From Sanderia malayensis (lineage: Eukaryota > Cnidaria > Scyphozoa > Semaeostomeae > Pelagiidae): 64,000 bases of DNA. Every line of letters begins with the position of its first letter. Within the stretch, counting starts at the first letter, position 1. The stretch spans positions 930,001 to 994,000 of the forward strand of contig RQOL01000915.1 of the NCBI GenBank assembly GCA_013076295.1, in the 5' to 3' direction. Shown here piece by piece: positions 1-11,227 of the stretch. Under the pieces are notes generated by a model, which was not told the DNA's origin, ran no database searches, and worked only from the letters and a program-made list of their open reading frames with translations. A program made the translations under genes and the position numbers.

Positions 1-1439
1 CGTGTGTATTTTCCAACCCGCCGGTTCTTTCTTGTTTTGTGCGCGTAGCGCTGTGGAGTTCACATTTCGTATCTACCACGAACTATAATGCTTTTTTATA
101 TGTATTTCGCATTATAAAAACCTTTATCACATACCTGTAGTTATAACGTATCGCCGTGAGTATCGTATTTCATATCTGCCACGGGCATAATACTCGTCAC
201 CCATTTGCACCACGGTGCTTGCTCCGTTATTTCCCACCATTACCCCACACGCTGCACCTCCATCTTTATTTATTTCGCACTATGCCCACCTGTATAACAC
301 CGGTATTTCCTTAAGAGCCACTTCGTTGCCACCTTGCTTTCTCGTGTACATTTCCCCAATCCAACGGTTTTTTTCTGTTACGTATTCGCACTATGCGAAC
401 CTTTACATCATACCTGTACTTTTAGGGGCCACTTGTCTATGTGGCGGCGCCTTCCTGTTCCTGATATACGTCCTATTGTTTTATTTCACCACTTTACAGG
501 CTAATTTTCTGTTAAAAATTGTACACAAGGCTCAAACGGGGCCACACTCTACACCTTTTATATCCCTGTCCGCGGGACAATGCCAGAGCATCACCGCCTC
601 GCGCACTTATACGCGGCTCGACAGTACTTCCTCGCCCCATTTGTGGTAGGCCTGATCAAAAATCCAGGGGCGCATGTTCCACAAGATCTCCGGTGCCACT
701 TTATACATAGTGCTTGCTTCTTTCGTTTTCCCCACTATCGCCTCTCAGGGGGCCCGCGCACACCCCGGCAAAACCATTCGTTTCCTTTACCACCGCAAGG
801 AATGCAGTATGACCTGACAAGCATTTCTCCCCATTATTGCGTACCCCACATTGTTTATATTTGGTCAAATACCTACCACACGGAGGGCAATCTATTCTAG
901 CGGTTTAGGTTGTCTCACGCAATGTGTGTCCTCATGTTCACGTTTCGGCATAGGGCTGTACGGTGTAGGCCAATTCCCCTACCCGCTGACCCTCACCAGT
1001 TAGATGGCTACCAAGCGGCATGTATACATCCATGGACAACACATTCACTATTGCAAGACATGGGCACCCAAGCTGTTGGCATCATTGTTGTCCATCGGTT
1101 CCCCCCCTCATTCCTACTATAGCAGCCATACCGCCGTCTCGGTGGCCACTCCATCCTCGATTTCCTCATTGCAGAACCATGGCGTGACAAAACTTTACGG
1201 TTTTCACAGCGGATCAAGGTCACATCGATTACACACGCCACGCTAATTAAAACGGTAACGGCTTTGGCCTACGTTTACACAGAGGTGCCCAGAAAACCAC
1301 ACCCATTCCTTGCGGTCAACAATTTCCTTGTACATTCGCTTATTCCATGTCCACACTGACCTCCCCCCGTTCCCGTGGCTGTCAGTGCCTACGAAGGGCT
1401 GCATTGTCGTGGTTTGTTTAGCCTCACAGTGGACCTGCT
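1..1439. repeat. Degenerate low-copy tandem repeat, otherwise no recognisable gene
   Basis: Three related blocks begin near 104, 271 and 383. Each holds a variant of TATTTCGCACTATGCCCACC, followed by CATACCTGTA-like and GGGCCACTT-like sequence. Long open frames on the + strand here translate the repeat rather than a recognisable protein. From about 440 to 1,439 I see no domain, RNA or terminal repeat. The region may be the 5' non-coding part of the DIRS-like element downstream, but nothing in the sequence proves it. Confidence 0.4.
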
Positions 1440-1740
1440 TTACACAAGGTGCAATTATTCACGGAGGTGCTTTGAGGTCAGAGTATGTTGACAGTTTTGT
1501 TTCGACTCGTAGACGACCCTGCACCCCACGTAGTCCTTATCATTCACGAAGGTGCGGTGGCGTCAGGGTTCGATTAGGCTCACAGAGAGACCTGCAGTAC
1601 ATATATAGTCTAATTATTTCATGAAGGCGCTGTTCCGTCATAGTATATTGCACCCATAGATAGACCTGCAGCGCACATGGCGTTTCATTATGCATGAGAG
1701 TGCCCTATGTTATGGTTCGTTCAGACTAGGGCCAACGTCC
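1440..1740. repeat. Diverged outlying copies of the 72-bp repeat
   Basis: Three or four copies of the unit found at 2,090-3,060 can be recognised here from the pair GAAGGTGC and GAGAGACCTGCA (near 1,456, 1,542 and 1,616). They differ at many positions from the main array, so they are older or under less homogenisation. The stretch 1,741-2,089 between them and the main array shows no gene or repeat that I recognise. Confidence 0.6.
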
Positions 1741-2089
1741 AATTACAGCTTTAAAAGCTAGTAGTCAACCTTTGCAACCACAGACTATGGGAACCCAGCA
1801 CGCCAAAAATTCCATTTCTATCATTTCTTCTCCCAAAAAGGTATACATTCGGATTAACACTTAGCGGCACGGAGGGGTCCAATCTAACATTGATTTTCTC
1901 TCACCTAAATTCTGTATTTATAAGAACATTGCCCAGCACAAGATATAGCAACACAATGCTGATATGTTCACCGGTCAACCATTCTTATCAAAAACCCATT
2001 TTGTGCACATTTGAACACAATTTTTTCGGAAGTACAGCGGGACACCGTTGAGACAAGATCGGATTACAAAACAACATTTACTCTGATTG

Positions 2090-3060
2090 TATTATTTATG
2101 AAGGTGCTGTGATGTCATAGTATGATCAGACTCACAGAGAGACCTGCATTCACCCTTGATTCAACTTTTTCCACGAAGGTGCTGTGATGTCATGGTATGT
2201 TCAGACTCACAGAGATACCTGCATTACCCTCCCACGGCCTTATTATTATGAAAGTACTGGTATGCCATAGTATTATCAGACTCACAGAGAGACCTGCATT
2301 ATCCATGGCCTTATTATTTTTATGAAGGTGCTGTGATGTCATAGTATGATCAGACCCACGGAGAGACCTGCATTACCGATGGTCTTATTATTGTGAAGGT
2401 GGTGTGATGTCTTAGTATGATCAGACTCACAGAGAGACCTGCATTTACCGATGGCCATATTATTCATGAAGGTGTTGTGATGTCATAGTAGGTTCAGACT
2501 CACAGAGAGACCTGCATTGCCCACGGCCTTATTATTATGAAGGTGATGTGATGTCATGGTATGATCAGACTCCCAGAGAGACCTGCATTACCCATGGCCT
2601 TAATATTATGAAGGTGCGGTGATGTCATAGTATGTTCAGACTCACAGAGAGACCTGCATTCCCATGGCCTTATTATTATGAAGGTGCTGTGATGTCATAG
2701 TATGTTCAGACTCACAGAGAGACCTGCATTTACCCATGGCCATATTATTTATGAAGGTGTTGTGATGTCATAGTAGGTTCAGACTCACAGAGAGACCTGC
2801 ATTGCCCATGGCCTTATTATTATGAAGGTGCTGTGATGTCATGGTATGATCAGACTCCCAGAGAGACCTGCATTACCCATGCCTTTATTATTATGAAGGT
2901 GCTGTGATGTCATAGTATGACCAGACTCACAGAGAAGCCCGCATCTACCCTTGGTACAATTTATTCACGAAGGCGCTGTGGTGTCAGGCTATGTTCAGAC
3001 TCACAGAGAGACCGGCATTACCCATTGTCTTATCATTTCTGAAGGTGCGACGCTGCCACA
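2090..3060. repeat. 72-bp tandem array, about 13 copies
   Basis: A unit of about 72 bp is repeated head to tail. Each unit has TATGAAGGTGCTGTGATGTC, then a CATAGTATGATCAGACTC-like block, then CACAGAGAGACCTGCATT. The ACCTGCAT landmark recurs near 2,147, 2,216, 2,292, 2,366, 2,439, 2,509, 2,580, 2,651, 2,726, 2,800, 2,869, 2,936 and 3,011 (the last two with substitutions). The last unit runs straight into the gag region of the DIRS-like element, so the array probably belongs to its 5' leader. Confidence 0.85.
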
Positions 3061-3257
3061 CTGCGGCCTGATCAGTATAGTCTTCTCTATTCCTCCCCAG
3101 CCTCCAATTGATGTAGAGACACTCCTGCGGCGTTTGGAGGCCCTGGAGAGAGGGAAAGAAGTGGGCGTGGACCAGCTCAAGAAGGACATCGTCCAATATG
3201 CCCTGTGAGAGCCCTCGGACTTTGATAAATACATTGCCCTCGATATGGTGAGCGCCT

Positions 3258-3677
3258 GAAGATTGCTGCACAAGAAAAAGGGATGCCAAAGCAGCCTTTT
3301 ACTCCACCGTATATGCCAGTCTCGGGCAACGCATCGGTTGCCTGGTGGAACAATTCCGCAGCTACGTTCTGGCCCTCCTGGGCGATCGGGATTATGAGAG
3401 GGTGGTTGAAGCCATCGGCAAAGTGGACAAAGTCTTTGGGGCGGGAGACAGCCAACGCGGAAAGTCTTGGCCAAACCACCCAGGCCAACAGCCGCCCAGC
3501 CTCATGTCCCTACCTCTCAGGCCAGGTCCATATCAGGTTCCGAATCATCAACAAGAGGGGAGACAACGACGTTGTTTTATCTGCAATGCCTCAGACCACA
3601 TGGCAGCCCGTTGTTTCAGAAGGCAACGTTTCAATGCAGACGGCAGAAGACCGTCAAGGCCACACAAACGATACTAA
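3258..3677 (+). pseudogene. gag: DIRS-like element Gag with CCHC-like zinc knuckle
   Basis: This reading frame encodes a nucleocapsid-like protein. Its N-terminal half contains FYSTVYASLGQRIG, typical of a helical capsid region. A C-terminal C-x2-C-x4-H-x4-C knuckle begins CFICNASDHMAARC (3,582-3,623), followed by a basic tail. Upstream, 3,090-3,250 holds an acidic helical stretch in another frame (RRLEALERGKE), so the 5' part of gag is frameshifted. There is no ATG in the intact portion; a GTG at 3,345 is in frame. It precedes the RT region at 4,063 in the same orientation, as expected for this class. Confidence 0.65.
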
Positions 3678-4062
3678 ACTTTTTCCCAATATTGTGTTAA
3701 CTTTTTATCGTGAACTTCCTTATTTGTCTCTGTGATTTTATGATACTATTTTAAATTTTTTCAATGTTCACTATTCCGGTTTTATCATATTAGATGTTGT
3801 TTCTTTTTCTTCACTCATGTCTTTTTATTCTTTGGGTTGCCTACCATCCTGTTTCTATGATACAGCATCCCTCGATTTAACTTTCTTCTGACCCTCTGCC
3901 AGCCACTCGGGGACCCAACTAAGGGTCTTATAATGCGGCTTCAAGCTGGTCTGTTCTGAGTGGCTGGATCTGGGGGCCTTCTCATTGGGTTTAATCTATT
4001 TTATCATCATTTTCCTTTCCTATTTTACGTAACCTCTGGCTCTGTCATTCTCTACTCGACTA

Positions 4063-5309
4063 TTGCACGTTCAACGTAACAACCAGCCAAGAAAGGTAAA
4101 ATGGTGTGATTTCGAGGGAAGGCCTGCAGATCCGGCCACTCAGATCCCGTTAGCCAGCCTCAATCGCATTGGGGAAGGCGGGGTAAAACCCTCAGCAGCG
4201 GACATAGTTTTCCGAGACCCAAAGTCACGAACACGCATGGGACACTATCACATCTGCCTACCCTACAGAGATACAATTCTCCGCACCATAAAACAGGGTG
4301 TGTCAGTCTTCGAGTATTTCACCCCATTCAAAGGGTCCTTCAAGGGCCTGAATTTTGACTCAAATAGACCACCACAGGTGTGCTTTAACAACAACAACTC
4401 CTGCAACAACATTGAGGAGTTTATCTCCTCCACCATCCTAGAAAGAGTCACCAATGGGTCTCTCTCACTCTGGGGGCGAGTGTGAGAGTGCTCTCCCCTA
4501 CATCTCGTAATGCCCTCAACGGTAGAGCCCTCCAAGCCCCGCCTCTGCCATTACGAACGATTCCTCAACCTGTAGATGTCATTCCCTTCTATCAAGCTGG
4601 ACAGCATCACCGACTTACCCCGCTATATGGAACGAAATCACCTCCAAACTAAGCTAGATGATAAATCTGGCTATGACCACATACTTCTTACGAAAGAGAG
4701 CCGAACATTCTTTGGTCTATGCTGGCAGGGATGGTACTTCGTATTTAACTCACTGCCGTTTGGGTGGGCTCCGAGTGCATATATCTACCACTCCACAGGC
4801 TTAGCTGCCTCACATTTCATCCGTTCTCTTGGCATCCCCATCACGCAATACATTGACGATCGTCATGTGGGACAACTCCGCCTACACGGTACACCCGCGA
4901 CTCTGTGGACTAATGACGACTTGGCCAAATCTTCAGCACAGCCCTTGTCCTGGTGCAGTGTGGCTATTTCATTGGCTTGACAAAATCCGTCCTACGTCCA
5001 ACCCCACAACTCACCTTTCTGGGATTTATATCTGACTCTGCTAAACAGTCCTTCACGGTCCCACCAGAGAAAATCGAAAAACTCGCCACACTACGAGAGT
5101 TGCTCATTGCCTCCAAATCTGCCTCGCTGAAGACACTGCAACGCTTCGCTGGAAAAGCTATATCTCTGTCTCTCGCAGTTCTGGCAGCCCGCCTCTACTG
5201 TCGCGAGGTAAATAGCGCAATCAGCTGGGGCATAAGATCCTCAAGGCCTGTGCCCATCGGGGCACAGCTTGTAACGGAGCTCATGCATTGGCGCTTTCTG
5301 GATTTGTGA
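4063..5309 (+). pseudogene. DIRS-like reverse transcriptase
   Basis: The frame encodes the N-terminal part of a DIRS-order RT. SLSLWGRV (about 4,460-4,482) leads, past a TGA stop, into VMPSTVEPSKPRLCHYERF (about 4,508-4,564), a strong signature of these RTs. After a TAG at about 4,573 the frame continues with KLDDKSGYDHILL and FGWAPSAYIY. The catalytic box is present as QYIDDRHVGQL (about 4,846-4,878). A frameshift near 4,960 moves to the connection domain (LTFLGFISDSAKQSF). Two stops and at least one frameshift mean it is not functional as written. The element made cDNA from its own RNA; integration would be by the tyrosine recombinase at 6,380-7,036. Confidence 0.8.
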
Positions 5310-5393
5310 TCCGGATATATTCCTTGAAGCTCTGAACGACATTTCAGCCTCTCCATTTCCTCAAACGCCTCTAACTCAGGTTGGGGAGGTGTT

Positions 5394-6180
5394 TTGTCCT
5401 TACCCGGCGAACGCTTAGAATCACGAGGTTACTGGTCGAATGCTGACAAGAAGACCTCCATTGCTGTTAGGGAAGCCAAGGCCCTGTTTCACACCATCCT
5501 GGCTTTCCGCAACCAGATCACCAACGCCCACGTAGACGCGCTTGTGGATAACACAAACCTCCTCCACTTCTGGAATAACGAGGGAGGCTGCAACCCCTCT
5601 CTCAATGAAGCAATAAAAAGCATATTCGAACTCTCTCTCCAGCTGAATATCACCCTCCATTTGCACTTTGTTCCCTCAGAAGAGCAATTAGCAGACAAAC
5701 TTTCACGATTTCAGTCAGATATTGACTGTCGGATCTCAGACACTGCTTGGCTCCTAGTGGACCGCTCGTTTGGTTCTCACACGTTCGACCTGATGGCGAT
5801 TCCTGACAATGCCCGTAGAGACCGAAACGGCACCAAATTACCCTTCTACTCACCGTTCCCGTGCGAAGAAGCATGTGCCACAAATGTCTTTGCTCAAGAG
5901 CTTTCCCCTGTGCGCAAGTATTACGTATTCCCCCCCTTTGTGTTGATAGGACGGCTCCTGAGGTTCTTACGAGGCTCAGGTTGCTCTGTCTCTCTGATCG
6001 CACCAGACATCTGCCCCAGAAAGTTTTGGTGGCCAATCCTGACATCTCTCACAACTAACAAGATTCTACTTGGTTCCAAGCGCCAGTCTGGTATTCTGCA
6101 GTACCCCCCTTCTAAAACGCTTAACTGGCATGATAAGCCCCTTCAATGGGACCTGTGGGCTTTCTCACTTCAATTTTTAT
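5394..6180 (+). pseudogene. DIRS-like RNase H and methylase-like domains
   Basis: The first part is RNase H-like: REAKALFHTI, DALVDNTNLLHFW and EEQLADKLSR follow the order of the E, D and C-terminal D motifs (5,480-5,705). The second part, from about 5,720, resembles the methyltransferase-like segment of DIRS elements: FDLMAIPDNA, LPFYSPFPCEEAC, NVFAQELSP and YYVFPPFVLIGRLL. The same frame runs on to 6,536 but loses similarity after about 6,180, where a hydrophobic low-complexity stretch begins. It follows the RT at the usual spacing. Confidence 0.75.
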
Positions 6181-6379
6181 CACATTATATGTTTTGTATG
6201 GATCAGTTAATTAATTTTTTAATTGGGGCCATATCTAACCTCGCAGTATGGGCTACGTGCCTGCTATTATATTTTCTATTTGTTACTATATTATTCACAA
6301 CACATTTATTGTATCCTGGTCTATTTCTTGTTTGTTCCTCCTGTTCTCACCCACTTCCTCTTTCTCTCTCCCGCCCTAC

Positions 6380-7036
6380 AGCTCCTCCATGTTCCGTGTA
6401 CCTGGAAACCGGCTACACGTTGCGTTACATGCCTACACCCCAACGATTTCGACTATCGCTTTTGCCAACGATGCGGCGGTCCAGCAGTCTCGAACATTGC
6501 CGACCCTCCCCCCCTCGTACACGTGGACCTGTCTAAGATCGAGGGGCGAAAGGAAGACCTACGTGACTTCAAACAGAAAAACCATGCAGCTCCAGTTGGA
6601 ATCCTTTCTATGGTCTCTCCCTCTCAAGAAGACCATCACTTCAGCTTCCCCCAAGACATCAGGCTTCCTGTTCAGAACCTTAGATACCCGCGGCTTTATC
6701 ACAAATGCTGCATTCACGGGCTCTGCGGTCTCCAATCGACTTCGAAAACATATGGAAGACCTGTCCATCTTCGAGGGTGAGACAGCGCACGGTATTCCTA
6801 GTGGTTGTTCAATTACACTTGCTTTGCTTGGCGTTCCCCCCTCTGAAATCGCTACGTTCATTGGCTGGAAGCCTGATGGCATGGCATCTCATTACACCCA
6901 GTGCGACAAGATTCTTGCTTTCCATGATCCGGTTTCCCGACTTGCCGCAGAAGCCTCTTCGGGTGCCTCCTTGATTGGCTTCAATTTGCGAACAATGAAT
7001 TCCTTAGCAGGCTTCACTCCCTTACTCCCTTCCTAG
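6380..7036 (+). pseudogene. DIRS-like tyrosine recombinase, catalytic Arg replaced
   Basis: The C-terminal half matches the DIRS recombinase: FLFRTLDTRGFI, HMEDLSIFEGETAHG, SITLALLGVPPSEIATFIGW and SHYTQCDKIL, with the Tyr nucleophile in SHYTQ. In the second catalytic box these recombinases normally have H-S-F-R-S-G-C. Here it reads HGIPSGC (about 6,789-6,810), so the Arg is Pro, which one base change could cause. The family cuts and joins a circular cDNA into the genome without an integrase. As written the enzyme should be dead. The frame is open to TAG at 7,034-7,036. Confidence 0.75.
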
Positions 7037-7180
7037 TCCATTCCACTACTTTGTCAGTTTTTGGATTTTTTTGAGTATTGGAGAGTACAATCACGATACA
7101 GCTATAAAATGTTGTTTTTTCTTGAGTATCCTCTTGCTGGTACCTTGAACCGTTCGCTTTCAGACTATTGCCGACGAAGC

Positions 7181-7214
7181 CTTCAGTGAGAATAGTAACC
7201 TATTCCCACTGAAG
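7181..7214. repeat. Imperfect palindrome downstream of the DIRS recombinase
   Basis: Arms 7,181-7,195 (CTTCAGTGAGAATAG) and 7,200-7,214 (CTATTCCCACTGAAG) pair with one mismatch around a 4-nt loop. A third copy of the motif lies at 7,495-7,518, in the orientation of the first arm. DIRS elements carry inverted terminal and internal complementary repeats, so this may be part of such a structure. Confidence 0.7.
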
Positions 7215-7494
7215 CTACATTCGTTCGGACGGGATCCAAAGCTATTTCACCACTCTTATGCCCCTGTGCGTACCGCACTAGATAGCCCTGGACCCGAGGC
7301 AACCTCGCGCATTATATAATAGCGGTCAGCGCGGTCTGTACCCCCTCTCAGTCTCCACTAGCGTTTAGCGTGTATATTCCGAAATTGACCCTCCCGCTTC
7401 CCGCAGCGACGGCTCTGAGCCAACTCCTCTTCTCTCTAACAGCGAGCCTCCTCGCACTCTCCACATGTTAGCCAGTTTGAGAGTAGAACAATGG

Positions 7495-7518
7495 CTTTCA
7501 GTGGGAATAGGTTACTAT
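7495..7518. repeat. Inverted copy of the 7,193-7,215 sequence
   Basis: CTTTCAGTGGGAATAGGTTA and the bases after it are the reverse complement of 7,193-7,214, with one inserted T. Together with the palindrome at 7,181 this makes three copies within 340 bp. The rest of 7,037-7,930 shows no gene that I can support. Confidence 0.7.
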
Positions 7519-7934
7519 CAATTGCACAGATCGCAGCAATCAGGCAGCCCAACAATATGTATACAATGTTGTTTTTCAAAATACTGATCTTGAGAACCTT
7601 CATATAAATCATCGCTATTTTCCTCACCATTGAATTGGCTGTTTGCAATACGTCGAAAGCCAGCCATTTTGGTAAAAATTTTGTGTTTTTTGAATGCGTT
7701 TGTATTTGAACAAAACAAAATGAGCGCAACCATGATATACATGTTTACATGTTAATTTGCTTGTTGCTGACAGGTCTTATTTGATGAGAAGAGACCCTGT
7801 GGCTAAAAATTTGGAACATTTCAAGTCGGATACGCATTAATTAGATAATTGCATTACGCGACACGCTGGGTTAGACAGACTTGGTCATGTTTCAAGCTCT
7901 CGTGTAGATGGGCCCTAATAGAAAAAATGTTGAG

Positions 7935-8333
7935 TCAAGCGCATTGTTTGTGAATGAGATGTTTGCAGTTACCACAGGGTATCAAGCTTTTCGCGACATG
8001 AATACATTTTTCGCAAACGGAGCAGATTTTATTATATCCAGTTTTATTATTGATAATCGAGTTCCAGTTTTGAACTGATTTTTTACTCGTTGAGTCAAGC
8101 TCTTTAAGAAAACGGGAATCAGTTAAGCTTTGAAATGGAAAAATTTGTTTGACGCAACTACTGCAAAACCATGAATCATTGGGGTTTTTAGAAAGGGAAT
8201 TAAGCTGAACTTTGTTAAGATCAGAGCATTTTAGATGCAGCCAAAAATTGCACGAATCACAAGAAATTGCATTATGACCATCTCTTACTGCTTTATTCCA
8301 GTTAGGACAAGTTATGTCAGACATAGGCTCCAA
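7935..8333 (-). pseudogene. PHD-finger protein fragment of a non-LTR retrotransposon
   Basis: The 132-residue frame has a PHD-like zinc cluster: ISCDSCNFWLHLKCSDLN, then WFCSSCVKQI. A second Cys/His cluster follows: ICSVCEKC, LIPCGNCKHLIHKQC. The first pair of the PHD reads C-P-N-W where C-x2-C is expected, so one zinc ligand is lost. PHD fingers of this type occur at the start of ORF2 or between ORFs in CR1/L2-like elements of cnidarians and other invertebrates. It lies just downstream, on the same strand, of the ORF1-like region, which supports a shared element. Endonuclease and RT parts are not visible downstream. Confidence 0.6.
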
Positions 8334-8440
8334 GGGGTGAGGTTAATAAGGGTAACGTTAAGAGGGAATTTTACGAATTGCATTAGAAAGATGTTAAACA
8401 TTTATCAAATAGACGTAATAGAATCATTAAGTGAGTTTCT

Positions 8441-9073
8441 CTAAATCACCTGGAAAGTTAATTTTCTGTATCGGGCAGATTCGTTTTTCTGAATGTAGAT
8501 GGAGCCGTTCCTGGTCCACACAAATTTGTAATCCAACTCTCTCTTTTTGATCTTGGTGAGGCGGAGAAGATTCTTTCCAATTCTCTTTGCCTCTTTGGAA
8601 AGTAAGGCATCCTTCAATTTCCTCGACTTCAGCGTTTTCCTTAGGGGAGATGCGGTGGCAAGCCTCAATGTCAGAAGAGACAACGCTTACCATCAACTTT
8701 TTGACTATTTTAACAGCGATGTTCTCGCATTCCTCTTTATTTTATGAGGAATTCCTCCAATCTCCACCATCTCTCGTCTACCGTACCGCTCAAGGTCATC
8801 AATCGCCTTCAACCGCTCTTGATCTTGGCTTTCTAGATCGCAGATTCCCTTGATCATTTTTTCGTTCTCACTCTTTAGCTCGGTGTTTACTCGTAGAATG
8901 TGGCCAATTTGATTTCTGAACCTTTCATACTGCTCAGATTGGAATTGTTGAGCTCTTTCAATTTCAGTAAGTGTGTTTTTAATTTCCGTGAAACCAGAGG
9001 AAACCAACTTCTCAATTTCTTGCTTCTCGATACCAGATATCGAACCTTCTAAGTCGCTTTTAAAAGACTGCAA
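8441..9073 (-). pseudogene. Non-LTR retrotransposon ORF1 (coiled coil, RRM, C-terminal domain)
   Basis: From the 5' end on the minus strand there is a heptad-rich coiled coil (9,073-8,780; EKQEIEKLVSSGFTEIKN, then NTELKSENEKMIKG). Next comes the start of an RRM-like fold (DLERYGRREMVEIGGIPHK), a frameshift near 8,705, then DIEACHRISPKENA. After another shift a C-terminal domain follows (LDYKFVWTRNGSIYIQKNE). This order is that of ORF1 proteins of L1- and CR1-like elements, which trimerise and bind the element RNA. Two frameshifts make it a pseudogene. Confidence 0.65.
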
Positions 9074-9198
9074 ATTCTGTTTTAAAAATTATTTGATATC
9101 TGCATGAGCTTCCATAATAACAATTGATCCCGAATAGTACAAAATAAAATAATAATTCAAGTATATAAAAAAAAAACAAATAATAAAAGATTCAAAAC

Positions 9199-10130
9199 AT
9201 GTTTTGTAACAAATTTTCAATTTTACTTTTTTCTTTCATCATACTGCCAGTGATAACCTATGAGGGTATCAATTGCTCTTTACAATCTATGCAAACCTTT
9301 TATGGCACTGAGATACCAATGCCATTACCATCTATCAAACAAATCATGGAATTCATTCTGAAAAAGAATTATTTCCCATTTCTTAACGAATTCTATTTAC
9401 AAACACATGGCAGTGCTATGGGCTCACCATTTGCTCCTAACTATGCAAACATTTTTATGGATCACATAGAAACTCATATATTAACTACAGCCCCCACTGA
9501 CCAAAAGCCAATGATCTGGCTACGATTTATAGATGACATCTTTGCCATTTGGACCCATGGCTTAGAAAACCTACACACATTTTACCATCATATGAACAGT
9601 CTACATGATACTATCCAATTCGAAATGTCCTTTTCGTTTACCAAAATAGCATTTTTTGATACCATTGTCATTTTAACCCCTAATGGGATACTATAAACTT
9701 CACTTTACAAAAATCCTACTGATTTTTGCTCATTATTACATTCACTATCCTTCCATCCGACCCATTGCAAAGAAGGCATTATCTATAGCCAGGCTCTACA
9801 CTATCGTCGCATCATCTCTGATGATGCTGATTTCGAACAACATTTAAAACATTTACAAGCTACACTTGTTACACGAGGTTATAACTTGGCCTCATAAACG
9901 ACATTTTCAACAAGGTACATCCATTATCACAGGATGGTTTACTAAAACCTACCGAGTCTCAACACGATACCAAATTACCCTTCGTGGTAAGATAAATTCT
10001 AATACCATGGGCCTTGGAGCAGTATTATGAAGACACTGGCACCATATTCAAGAGGATACCGATCTATATAACATTTCGAATACAACACCCATCATAGCAT
10101 TCAAACGAAGCAAAAACATAAGAGACATTT
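9199..10130 (+). pseudogene. Penelope-like element reverse transcriptase fragment
   Basis: The open part (to 9,696) has the Penelope RT core: FLNEFYLQTHGSAMGSPFAP, NYANIFMDHIE, LRFIDDIFAIWTHG with the catalytic FIDD, HDTIQFEMSFS and IAFFDT. Beyond the stop, 9,697-10,130 continues the family in other frames (SQALRYRRIISDDA-like, LQATLVTRGYNL, then PIIAFKRSKNIRD). The 5' part before the QTHG box is truncated near TYEGINCSL, and no GIY-YIG domain follows at the 3' end. It is a dead fragment. The ATG at 9,199 lies in non-homologous sequence and is not a real start. Confidence 0.8.
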
Positions 10131-10344
10131 AGAAATTAAAGTGAAACTTTTGATAAGCGTGCGAATGCTGAGTGAAAATGTTAGGTGGGCCAACTAGTGC
10201 TCTGAGAACAATAGACCCAAACGCTAAGTTAAGTGGCATCATCGCGAAGGCATGCCAAATATTCACACCTATGCAGAACAAAAGGGGGATGGCAAGCAAA
10301 CGTTAACGTTACCGTTACCGTTCTGGTTGCGTAAAGTCCCTATT

Positions 10345-10767
10345 ATGGCTTGCTGTGCTGCTTACAATTGCTTCAACAATAGTAGTCGCAAAGGCAGGCA
10401 TGGACAGGGCAGAGTAACTTTTCATAAGTTCCCTAAAGATGGGGATCTCTGCAAGAAGTGGATAGAGAGTTTGAGGCTGCAAACTTTTTTTCTCACTGAC
10501 AACAAGCGAATTTGCAGCGAACATTTCTTGCGAGAATGTTACCAACGCCATCCAATCTTCATGGAGTCACTTGGTTTTAGTAACGAGCGTATGCTTTTGA
10601 AAGAAGGAATCATTCCAACTGTTTTTGATCGTGGTACGCCGAAAGGAAGGAAACAACTGAAGGGATTTGTGCATTTTAAACCAATTGCAGCAAAATCATT
10701 GTGCCCGAGTCTCATTGCGAAAAAATCGCCTTTCGGAAACGTCAAAATAAGTCGCACTAGAAGATGA
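10345..10767 (+). CDS. THAP-domain exon of a multi-exon gene
   Basis: ATG at 10,345 opens a THAP zinc-binding DNA-binding domain. C-x4-C near the N terminus (residues 4 and 9) is followed by VTFHKFPKDGDLCKKWI with the conserved Pro and Trp. ICSEHFLREC supplies the second Cys and the His, and LLKEGIIPTVF is the closing motif equivalent to AVPTIF. The frame continues 45 residues in a Lys-rich tail to a TGA. A donor may be used before that stop, because later exons of the same kind of protein follow on this strand. A further acidic stretch in 10,920-11,000 contains a stop in its best frame. The host may use such proteins as regulators; in invertebrates they are also often transposon-derived. Confidence 0.8.
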   Translation: MACCAAYNCFNNSSRKGRHGQGRVTFHKFPKDGDLCKKWIESLRLQTFFLTDNKRICSEHFLRECYQRHPIFMESLGFSNERMLLKEGIIPTVFDRGTPKGRKQLKGFVHFKPIAAKSLCPSLIAKKSPFGNVKISRTRR

Positions 10768-11227
10768 GCTTTTGAAAAAAGGTGAAGAAGTAAAGTAAGA
10801 ACATTCTTTACAAGTTGAAATATGTATACACTATTGGGTTTCTTCATTTTTATGCTGGTGGTGATCTTAACATATATTTGTGTAGATAATCAAGATCTTG
10901 CTCGAATCCAACAATCAGCCAGAAGTCAGTCTCGAAAACGAGTAGTCTGATGGCAGTGCTGAAAGTGGCGTGGAATATCTAGAATCGGAAAATGATGTCC
11001 ACATGAGTTGAATTTCAAAAACTGTCCACACACACACAAACACAGGGGGCCAGGGTGAGTGTACATCTTTTCCTGGGCATCTATATAATTATAAAATCAT
11101 ATATATATCTCATGCCTTACATTTTATAGTGTGGTATATTGGTTCTAAACAAATGTTCAACCTTTCTATAGCTATCCAAGTCTCCACGCCAAGCAAGAAT
11201 GCATCCATACAGTGTTGTATTTTCAAG

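Noticed and set aside
215..649. Open frame of 144 codons on the + strand
   Set aside because: It translates the degenerate repeat (HYAxLY and ATxL motifs recur at the repeat spacing) and has no protein family features.
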